The translations under genes were made by a program, and so were the position numbers. Positions 33,294-45,200 of a DNA stretch of 64,000 bases are shown here, piece by piece. This stretch comes from Anthopleura xanthogrammica (Eukaryota; Cnidaria; Anthozoa; Actiniaria; Actiniidae): NCBI GenBank assembly GCA_964019055.1, contig OZ025213.1, forward strand, positions 3,941,722 to 4,005,721. Reading direction: 5' to 3'. The notes beneath the pieces were generated by a model. The model worked only from the letters and a program-made list of their open reading frames with translations, was not told where the DNA came from and did not search any database. Each line of letters starts with the position of its first letter. The first letter of the stretch is position 1.

Positions 33294-36200
33294 ATGAATC
33301 GGTTCAAGACGTCAAAGTTTCACAACGCCACACCCAAACCTGCGAAACGAGAGGTAAGCACGTAAATTTGTGGAGAACGAACTGCCTTTTGACCAGAGAC
33401 TAAATGAAAAACTCCTAGTACTTTATTCAGTATCTGAACAGTCCAAGTACTCAAGGTTATATATTTTGTAACCTTGTAGAAAATTTATATTTATTCGTAT
33501 TCTGGAATGTATTCAAATCTTTAACTTAGTGTTTATCGTTTGTACTGACATTTGATCTAGAGTTTATCCACAAGTCATGTGTCTAATACACGTGAATAAC
33601 CATGCATAAATAACATATTCGCGCCATTGGTTTCTTATTTTCCTGAGATATGTCATCAAACTAAATAATCCTATTCTTAATCTCAAATTTCGGGCCTGCA
33701 ATATTTTTACTCCATCTTGTTGTATTTTGAATGCTCCTTTTGTGCCCTTGTCAAAGCCCCTCCCACACCGTCTGGAGAGAGATACCACTTGTATTTTACT
33801 TTCATTTGCTACAACTGTATATTTTGAAAATATTTTACTCTGTATTACCCTTTATTATTCTTATTTTTTTATTTCTCTCTCTATAGAATTGTTATTTGGA
33901 CCTCCATATTGGGAATTTGAAAGTTTCTTGTGGAAACTTCATCAAAGCAAGCACTTCTCATTTGGCTTTCAATGTTGAACATGGAGGTAAAAGAAATTAA
34001 GATAATTATATTAAAACTATCTAGAGCATACATGTATATTATAATACATATTGATGATGATGACTGATGACAATGATTGATGACAATGATAAAGATGATG
34101 ACTGATAGCGTTAGCCAGGGGCGGATCCAGGATTTTTTTAACCTTTATATTTAGGGGGTTGTGTACACCCATCCCAAGTTCATTGTTTTACCTCCCTAGT
34201 TACTGTTGCTATGTCGGACAAGCTAAAGTGTGTTTTTGATATACAGCATGGAACAGACACTGATTGCTGAAAATTGTAAATGTCCTAGTATATACGGAGG
34301 GTCATGGGTTGGATTCCTATCTGGGGCTCAGAATTTTTTTCTGGGCTCCCTAAGTGTGTGTCACTTATTCCACACAACATACCTCGACATGATTAAATTG
34401 AAAATAGTTCAGAATTTTTTATCAATCATTCTGTTTAAGAAAAGAATCAAAATTTTCATGGTTGCAACCCCAAAACTTTCCTCCTGGATCCGCCCTTATA
34501 GTGCTGCTTTGGCTGTCGATGATGATAATGTTAATGAGGGACTGTGCTTTTCCTATCTAAATTTTAATATTGATTTATAAAGTTTTTCATTACTGATAAT
34601 TACTGATCAATTCGCTCTTGTGATGATCTTTCCCATTTCAAAAGAGGTCTTAAAACATTCTTATTCACTTGTGCTTTTGATTAGTCTTATCATTTTAACA
34701 CACCTTAAAATGTTTTCTTATTTGGATTTTACAAGTAATATAATAAATATAAAATTATAAAAAATATATAATTTGTTTTGCATTATTTGATATTGTCTAT
34801 ATTTATTGAAATTGAAATTATAATGTATAGTGTATTCTTTTTAAATATTATAAATATTATTTCTGTACTTTTAATCCAATTTTTATATACCAGCAACAAA
34901 CTTTCTTTTTATACAGCCTGTAAAGCGTCTTTGAACTAAAGGATATTGGCGCTATATAAACTAACCCTTATTATTATTATTATTATTATATTATTATTAT
35001 TATAATAGTCATTGGTCTTCATTATAGGAGGAGGAAGCCTTGGAGTCTTGAGTCTTGAACATGTTGGACAGAGAGACAACAAACCACCTCATCTCATGCA
35101 TTGCCATACAGGTTAAATATGAGGATTAATCTCTTTTTTTAATGTCCTTGTCTAATTATCTTGATCTTGAGACTTTATTCCTCAGTGATCAATACAATAT
35201 TTTACATAGAGAAGTAAGACTTTTCATATGACTTTGAAAAACTTATGGCAGGGATCACGCCTTGCCATGTCAGTGCTGTGCTATGTATGAAAATATTTGA
35301 AATTCCGTACTGTATCCAGGTCACATGCACTGTAACTGTGCAGTGATGTGTCACTGTGACTTTTCACACTCATATGAAATCTGCTCTATAGGTCGTAAAG
35401 AGGTCTAATTTCTTCCTACTGTATCTCATTAACATAATATCATTTTGGATAATTTTAGACTTTGTGACAGACATGGATTTCTCACCATTTGATGAAAAAC
35501 GGCTTGCTACATGTTCCTATGATTGCACAGTAGGTTCACGTTGATGTTGATATTAAAAACTGGCTAACAAGCCTTATGGTTTGCTTCGCCATCTCTGTGT
35601 TTCTCTATTTGGCCCCACCCTCCCTTCCCTTGGGATCATAGTTGGTGTGATGTCACCTGACTTTACCAACTTAATAAATGTAGATGTAGATCATGTGTGG
35701 TATGTATAAAGAATTCCACAGTGAAAACAGTGTGACAAGTGTTGAGATTGACCTGTGGTGAGGTTGCCATGGTCACCTCTTGCTAGTTATATTGTTTACA
35801 AGCCTTGCTTATCATCCCTCCTTTAATTGAAGTGACAAGTTAATCTTAGCTATATTATTTCACATTTGTTTAACTTACACCATTTATATCATACTTTTTC
35901 TTTTTTGTTTTCCAGATAAAATTGTGGGAATTACCAGAACATGGTGATGAAGAAAGTCCTTCCCCTATTATTGTATTACCACAGCAACCTGTAAGTACTC
36001 TTTAAAGTTTGGTCAGGCCATACAAAATTTGGTAAAATCAAAAAATTGCATTCGTACTAGAAAAGAGGCTAGTGTTGACAGATATTTTTTGTAAAACAAA
36101 TATAAGTTTTAGTAAAAACAGTACAAACAGGACCTATATAATAATATAGTTGTTTACTACTTGATGAAACAAATTATAATTGATAATACAAAGTTTGGTA

Positions 36201-39200
36201 ATTAGTTTTCATGTCATTTCTTTTGTTTGTTTACAGAATCGTGTTGAGAATGTACTCTTTCATCCAAGTGCAAGTGATGTAAGCAACATGTGTTGAACTT
36301 AAATCATTTAGTATCAGTTGTTCAACTGCATGCTTCAATTTTCTATCTAATTTATAGGTATTAGCAAGCACTTGTTCTAAAACACTTACTGTGTGGGACT
36401 TGGAGAAGGGACAAGAAAAGTACAGTAAGTAGAAAAGGGTTTATGAAAAAAATCAGCACAGGGTTCCCATGGTCATGGAAAAGTCAGTGAATTCTGAATT
36501 TTTTTCAACATTGGAATTTTGATTTTGGTCAGTGAATTTTCACAATTTACCCAAAAGTCAGTGAAAAGTCAGGAAATTTCAGTCAGCATTCACAATTTTT
36601 TTTTTAAAGTTTTGAAATTCTTAGTTGGGCTACCTTTGGATGAACTACCATATAAATATAATTTTTCATAAAATAAGTGCCCAGTAGTGTGGTCAGTGAT
36701 GATCTATGTTTCCTTGTCAGGGAAAAGTCAGGGAAATTTTCTTTTTCCAGATGAGTGGGAACCCTGTGGGATTTTATTGTACAATGGTGTTAGAGAGAGA
36801 GCACATTTGGGTGATTAACCCAGGGCATGTCTGAGGCTTTTAGTCTGTGAATAAAGGTAAATTACCCCATCCAAACCCGCACAACCTAACATAAGGTTTT
36901 CTAAATTTGCTTCATAAACCAGTACATTTTACAGAAATGCAAGTGATAATTGTCTTTCAGCAATGAGTAACCACACAGACTTGATTCAGAATATGTCATG
37001 GAAAGGTGATGGTTCATTGTTAGCAACATCAAGCAAGGTATGTCCATACTGTACTTTCTACCTATTCATTTTGAATTCATAATTAATTACATGACCCAGA
37101 CAACTAGCTATATTTCAAGTCCTCGAATTATGCAATGCCATTGGATTATTATCAATCATTATTGTTATCCATGAGTTAGCATTCTAGGTCTTGATTATGT
37201 AAAGTAATGATATGTTTTTGGGGTTTATTGTTTCTAGGACAAAAAGATACGCATATTTGATCCAAGAGCCTCTTCATGTGCCAGGGTAAGATAAAAATGA
37301 ATACTCTTTGCTTTACTTAAAGAGTTTAGTGGAGAAAGAAATGCAAACAGTATTGATATATTTTTCTTATACTGTAGGAAGGAAATGGACTTGGTGGTAT
37401 ACGAGACTCTCGTATTGTATGGTTAGGAAACAGAGACCACATCCTAGGAACAGGATTTAGTATGGTAATTGTTCATGTTGTCATACAGAGTATTTTTTGT
37501 TTCCATTATTTGTTATTAAAATAATTAATTACTGTTTTATGTTTCGATTGCTTTTTTCAGTCAAGAGAGCGTCGAATAGCTGTTTGGGATGTCCATAATC
37601 TGAATACACCCTTAGAGGTTATTGATGTGGATTCTAACACAGGGTGAGTACCTACCATACCTGTCCAGGTGTTGTACTTCATCAAGGACTGTTTAGAGGA
37701 AAGGGTGGGGGGGGGTGGGGTTGTTGTGTTTGTTGATGTAGATTCTAACACAGGGTGAGTACCTACCATACCAGTCCAGGTGATGTACTTCATCAAGGAC
37801 TGTTTAGAGGGAAGGGTGGGGTGGGGGGGGGGGGGTTGTGTTTGTTGATGTAGATTCTAACACAGGGTGAGTACCTACCATACCAGTCCAGGTGATGTAC
37901 TTCATCAAGGACTGTTTAGAGGGAAGGGTGGGGTGGGGGGGTTGTGTTTGTTGATGTAGATTCTAACACAGGGTGAGTACCTACCATACCAGTCCAGGTG
38001 ATGTACTTCATCAAGGACTGTTTAGAGGGAAGGGTGGGGTGGGGGGTTGTGTTTGTTGATGTAGATTCTAACACAGGGTGAGTACCTACCATACCAGTCC
38101 AGGTGATGTACTTCATCAAGGACTGTTTAGAGGAAAGGGTGGGGTTGTGTTTGTTGATGTAGATCCTAACACAGGGTGAGTACCTAACATACCTTTCCCT
38201 TTAATTGTCCCTTTAATTACTTCTATTCCAGTCTATTTAGAATGAGGCCTCAAATGCCATTCTGAAGTAATCATGTTTCTTTTACAGAACTCTCATGCCA
38301 TTTTATGACCCTGATAGTGATATGTTATTGGTGGCTGGCAAGGTAAGAAATCAAGGGGGAGACAGGCCTGTACCTAGGGGGCACATCTTCACCACCAACT
38401 GGCCCCAAGGGTATGCATTTTGATAATACAAGTACATTTAGAGTGCAGTCAGTCAAAGTGAAAGATTCCAGTCCTATAAATTTTTTCAACACTAATAGAT
38501 CATTTTTTGGTTTGGCATTTTGTTAGTTTGGTGTAATTTCAATTCACCATTTTGCAAAATGGTCACATTTTTGCCCAGATCTGGTCAATTTTGGCCTTGT
38601 TTTTTTCCAACATAAGTGAAAATAATGACTGTCTTTCTGAAGAGAATTCCTGCCAGTAAAATTATAATGCACACAATTGTATCTTTTTATCATCAAGGGG
38701 GATTCAAGCATATCATATTTTGAAGTCAAAGAGAAGGGCAATCCTTATTTGCATCAAGGTAAGGGCTGCCTTATGGTTCATAAATGAAACACAGCATTAA
38801 TAGATAAGGAACAGTAAACAACTTCTTATTCAACTTTACCACTCTGAGGTGAATGGAAAGCCTTACAGGTCAAGGACCCAATTACAAGGGAACCAATAGA
38901 TCGAATTAGAATTTGGAAGTTGATTTTTGTGAAGGGAGGAAAACCAGAGAACCTGGAAAAAACGCCCTTCAAGCACAGGAAAAAACCAACAAACAACTCT
39001 ACTCACATACAACATTGAGGCCAGCAGGGCTTGAACCTGGGTTGCATTGATGAGAGGCAAGCATTCTTACAGATACATCACCTGTGCTTCCCTTACTAAT
39101 TACATGTTCTGTTGTCGGCATGTGATATTTTTATTTTAGTATCGGGTATTATGACTGAAGGACAAACTAAAGGCATGGCAATGGTACCAAAGGCTGCACT

Positions 39201-42200
39201 AGATGTCATGTCATGTGAGGTGGCAAGATTGCTACAAGTTACACAACGCAGTATTATACCAATCAGCTACTTTGTACCAAGAAAGGTTGGTATGGTTGTT
39301 ACAGTGCTTTTAATATTTCTGCAACCAACCTACTCCAGACATAGATCTGTTGTTTTGGCTTCCTTCAATCAAATTTACGATGGGCTGAGCTCATTATGAT
39401 CATGAGCAATAAAGAAATTCCTATGTGCTATGGTTTCCTTGCATCTTTCAGAGCTTTCAATAAAAGACGGCTACCAGCAGTTTATCGCCGGATACTTCAC
39501 CTTAAACTGCCGGCTATTTTGACAAAAAATTAATTCATTGCCAAATAAAGTTACGGCCCCTTGGGGGATATGGACCCCTACTTTTTTGGATTGACCGTCT
39601 ACTCCAAATATTATTGAAAGCTCTGATCTTTGGTGGGTCTGCATTTTGCTTCATAAAAGAGAAGGGATTCTCACTTGAAGTGGTTGTCTATCAGCCATTT
39701 TTATTAAAGTCCATGATCCATTCTTACACATTATTAATTATTCAATGATTATATGGACTGGTGTGATATATTTGCAGTGATAAACTAATGTGTACAGTTT
39801 ATTAATTTCAAAGAGTTATGAAGAATTCCATGCTGACCTTTTCCCTGATACCTTTGGTAATGTACCAGCCATGTCCTGCCAGCAGTGGTTTGATGGACAG
39901 AACTCTCAGGTATTCTTCCCCTTATCCATTCATCCATCTTTCCTATCCCATCCTCCTACCTATCTAATCAAATCTGATCCCTCTCTTATAATTCCATCCA
40001 TTTCCAATTTCATCCTTCCATCCATTTCATCCCATCCCTCTCATTCATTCCAACATCCACTGACCCAATCATTCATCAATATCCCATTCATTCATTCATT
40101 CATTCATTCATTCATTCATTCATTCATCCATTCATTCATCCATCTGTCCCATTGCATCCTATTTATTCATCAGTTAAAAATCACCTTGTCACTCCATCAA
40201 TTCCTTGTTTTGTTCTAACTTCAATCTGTATATTTTGTTTTATCTTCAATTCTAAGCTTAATATTTTTTTTAATAGAGAGAAAAGATAAGTCTTGATCCT
40301 ACCAAGAAATCGTCCACCCAGTGCCCAAAAGACCCTAAGACAGGTTTAAATCAATGCAAAGCTGCTACTAAGCCATCGATGCCTGACAAGGTGAAGAATA
40401 ATCACCAGTAAAAATGTGATACGTCTTCTTTATATAAGTATAAGCATAATAAGTAAAATTGTACCTTTCGATGGCCCAGGTGATGAGCAGGCATTTTTTG
40501 AGACTTTGCATCGATATACTGTATTTCCTCATGTATAAGGTGCGCCTTTTTTGACCTTTCATAATCATGAAGTGCTGTGAAATCTTTTCAAACTTGGGGG
40601 TGCGCCTTATACGTGAGATGCGCCTTATACATGAGGAAATATGGTATCCAGGGATAAGGGAGCGGAGTTATTTTTTTTCCTGATTTGATATGGCTTATTG
40701 CCAAAGCATATTGGCCAAAGCATCTTTCAAATTCAAATTCAAATTCTTGTTTTAACAGCCCAAACCACCAACAGTCAAACCCCCAACAGTCAAACCATCC
40801 ATTCAAGAAAAACCGAAAGAAATCAAAACCACTTCATCCCAAGAGCAGGCTGCTTCTCCAGTACAAGAAGAAACTTCTACATCCACCAAGAAACCATTCA
40901 CAGGTGTGAGAGTGTCGAAATTCCGACACATCCATGGAACACCTTTGCACAAAAAGAACAACATTGAGAACATTCGTAACCTGAGCATGTCAACATTTGG
41001 GGAATGTGATGGCCTCTTGGTGAACAAGGAGTTTGTTGCTTGGCTTGTTGCTGGACCTGGTGGCCAGGTAGCAGTACATCAGGTAAGTACCTGTATTCAC
41101 CACCCAGTTGGTTCAGTTGGTTGAGCACTGGACTTTCATGCAGAAGGTCATGGGCTCAAGCCTTGGCAGTCAGACCAACACTCAGGGTCTTAAAACAACT
41201 GGGAGTGAGTAAAGCGCCTTTAATTATATACCGGTAGATATAGAAAGGGCACTAGGTATATAAATTATAAATCATAAATCATTAGTATTTTGATATCCAT
41301 CTGTATTAATTTTGAAAGTTACAAAATTGCAATCTTTCTTACGAAATCCTTATTTTCTTTCAAAATTTGTGGGTCTTTCCATGGCTTATTCATATAGCGA
41401 TACTCCATGCATGAGATGTAAGGCTTTGCCATTCATGTGCCAACCAGAGATGGATTGGCTGGTAAAACAAGGCAACCCATGAAGAGCTTTTGTGCAAATG
41501 ATTGGCATATTAACATCACAATGCTAATGTTAGTAAACATGAAGCATCGCCATTAGAAGTACACATGGTTACGTTGGAGTTGGTATTAATAATTGCACTG
41601 TCACATATAAAAGGAGAACCTAAATTCAACCTCTCCCAATCTATTGTATAGTTTAGGCTTGAAATACCTATCAAACAGAATACTGATGTAGAAAAAACAC
41701 CGAAGACACTAAATATGCAAAAGAAAACTCAACCACCCAGTCAAATGTCTTTGCCATTAAGGCACAGTGAACATTATGTTTGTAATATGTACGATACTTT
41801 TTTTGCAGCTGTCCAATGCTTGCCGATTACCAGACAGTGGTATGCCTGTCATCCAGTGTGGCAGTACAATCATGGATTTCACCTTTGATCCATTTGATGA
41901 CCACAAAATGGCTGTTGGTATGTCTTTCAGTAATTCTTTCATTTTCATTTATTTTCACGAAATTTTATATTATCTTATATTCTTGCACAGGTGGATACCC
42001 CCAACATTTCCATTCACCTTTTTCCTTTTTGCCTAATTTGTTAATAGAAATATATTGTCTATTATCTACCTGATAATCAGATATGTATCTATTTTAGCTT
42101 GTGATACTGGTGTAATTGGAATATGGGAGATCCCACAAGGTGGACTGACTGACATCATTGATAAACCTATCCATAGGTTAATAGGTTAGTAAATGAGACC

Positions 42201-45200
42201 TTTTCTGCTTGGGTGTAATGTTTTTCCGTTCAGACCACATGTCTTTCTCTTGAGAATAAGATTGATTGTTTGAGTTGTACCCCTATTCATGTGTCTTCTT
42301 GGTTGCAACTGTTAAACAAAGAGGTGATACTCTAGGGAATGACATGTGGTCTGAAATGGGAAAACATTACACCCAAGGTAAAATGGTCTAATGAGATGCA
42401 GTAGTCAATGGTTCAATTCCCATCATCCATTAAAGAAATGGAAGGGAGGAATGAAGGGAAAGGAGGGAGAAAGAAAAAGGGAAAGGAGAAAGGGAAGTAA
42501 AGGAAGTTAGAGGAGCAACAGAAAACCAGGAAATTATGAATGAGAATAAAAAGAAAGGGAACTCAAGGGCTTATTCGAGTCCCAAGGGACTACCCAGTAG
42601 CTGAGTGTGTGTTCTTGAATATATGCAATGTTCTTACTTTAGTTAAATATTTCAACTTTCTTTCTTTCTCAGGCCACAAAGACAAACCAACCATAGTACG
42701 ATATCACCCCATTGCATCAAATCTTCTTGCTTCGGCTTCTCTTGATTTGTCAATCAAATTATGGGATTTGGAGGCTGAGAAATGTGTTATCACATTACAA
42801 GGCCATGAGGAACCGGTAAATATCACAAAACATTCACAACTTAGCAGCAACTTTCAGATACGACTTAATTGACTTTCAAAGACTCATGAAACAACAACTT
42901 GTGTACTGTAACAATGGTTGAATGATTGTATCATAAAAAATATATCTTACTTTATACCTTAATAAATATTTTGTGTAGATTTTCAATTTCTGTTGGAGCT
43001 TGGATGGAAAACATCTCGCATCAATGAGCAGAGACAAGAAAATAAGAATTTATGACCCCAGGGCCAAAACAACTTATACCAAGGTAGAGTGGAGTTTATA
43101 ATATTTTAATTTTGTAATTGTAATCTTTATGACCATCTGACACAAACAACTACAGAAGAACTTACTGAATAAACTAGTAAGAATAAATTAAAAACTAGGT
43201 ATATAGTATTTTATCCCACACCATAGAAAATACAGCCAATCAGAAAGCAGGAAAGCCGTTGTATATTCTTCGGTATTTCACTCTTCCTTCCCATCATGCA
43301 CTGGGCGTTGAATCTACCCATTTGTATTTTCTATGGTGTGGGATAAAATGGTTATACAATGGTTTCTCGTGGCATACCATGGATATCCCACTCGTCACTT
43401 GTATTTTCTTTGTAAACAAACTCACCTAAAGGCTTGTGTGTATACTAGAAACTACAAGTGACTCGTGTGATATTCCATGGTATGCCACTCGAAACCATTG
43501 TATAACTAGTATATATTGTATATATGTTGAGAATGACAATAATTACAATGACCTGATGACCATGACCATGATGATGGTGGTGGTGGTAATAATGATGCAA
43601 ATTGGTATTCTTGCTACATTTTCTAACTGCACAGCCTACAATACCCACTATATTTTGCATCGCATAATGTAGTACTGTAACAAACATGGTCATGATAAAA
43701 TAATTAATAATCACTGATTGATGATAATTATCATATGTTTCTTGTGTATTTTGGATAGATTGGTGATGGTCCAGAGGGTACCAGAGGGGGTCGTATCACC
43801 TGGGCAGGTCATGAAGGAGAATACCTTGCTGTGTCAGGATTTGAGAAGTAGGTGATTTTCAGCTTTCAGTAGGTCGTTGATTTACAGACCTGTGCTAATG
43901 GACCAGGCTGGTCTTTGCATGAACGGAAAGCATGCATAATTGTGCACTTTATGATCAGCCGATACATGTCAGTTGACTGTCACCTGACTGTTGGCTGATG
44001 TTCGGCCGACATGCAGTCAACACTTGACCAACACCTGGCCAATACTGGTTTACTGTCTACTGTCATGTGCCAGCTGGTCATAAAGTATGTGATTACCTTT
44101 CCTTTGATCCTGCGATCCTGCGATCCTGCGATCCTGCGATCCTGCGATCCTGCGATCCTGCGATCCTGCGATCCTGCGATCCTGCGATCCTGCGATCCTG
44201 CGATCCTGCGATCCTGTGATTCATTACTGATCATGACCAATAGTTATATTATCTGTACAGTCTAGTTACAATTAATCGACCATAATTTTTTTCGCTCATA
44301 GCAAGTCTACTGCAGTTTTCTGTAACCTGCATTATTCTGTCATTTACATGATTCCCTTTTGATCGCTTAACATGCACTATATTCTAGTACCCTTCCCTAG
44401 GAAATGTATTGATAGTTTCTGGAAGTGATTTGTACCACCATGCATTACATTAAAGTTAACTTGATTTTCTGTACGTTGGGTTTTTGTAGAGGAAGTGAGA
44501 GGAGCCTAACTCTGTACAATGTGAAAGACCTATCAAGTCCTGTTCATACGCTGACACTAAATGTCGCTCCATCCATTCTTATACCTTATTATGATGAGGA
44601 TACTGGTGTTCTTCTTCTCTCTGGAAAGGTATGGTCTTTTATACTGGCCTACATTGTTGTCAACTGCTTGCTGGATAATTAGGAGAAAGACATGATCACT
44701 ATATATTATGTTAGTGGTATTTAACAAGAATTCTCATTGTCAACGTGGCCGTCATGACAATGTCATTTGACTTTTGGGATGCTTGCAAACCATTATTTTT
44801 ACCAGTAAAATAAGACTGATACACATGAATGTAAAAATTGCTCTAGTGCCTGAATACAGCTGCTATTTCAAAAAAGGTTGGTGAAGGTTTTGTTGCTTGT
44901 TGCATGTTGAATACCATGAAGCTCAAAATGCAGTATGGGTGATGTGAATTCAAGCAAGGAAAGGTTATAACAATATGGAATGTTCACAAACTTTGTCTGC
45001 AGGTTTTTCAACATATTTTCTTGGTAAGCAGCATGCAACATGCAACAAAACCTTTACCAACCATTTTTGAAATAGCTGTATCTATGTTCTTTGTTGATAA
45101 TTATATGACACTAGTAAAGTTTGTCAGACATGTTCAGTGTCTAATATGTATAAATTTTTTCTTCTTCTTCTTGAAGGATATTTGGATTAATTTGTGCGCA

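Noticed and set aside
33727..34580. Open frames overlapping CORO7 exon 2 and the hAT-like element
   Set aside because: They cross the exon 2 donor into intron and repeat sequence; phase-consistent CORO7 splicing explains the coding part.
40082..40145. CRISPR-like regular repeats (ATTC and short arrays)
   Set aside because: Simple microsatellite in a eukaryotic intron; no repeat-spacer structure.
43980..44265. Frames with repeated DRRIAGSQ or LRSCDPAI on both strands
   Set aside because: Artefact of the 8-bp tandem repeat at 44106-44216 in a CORO7 intron.
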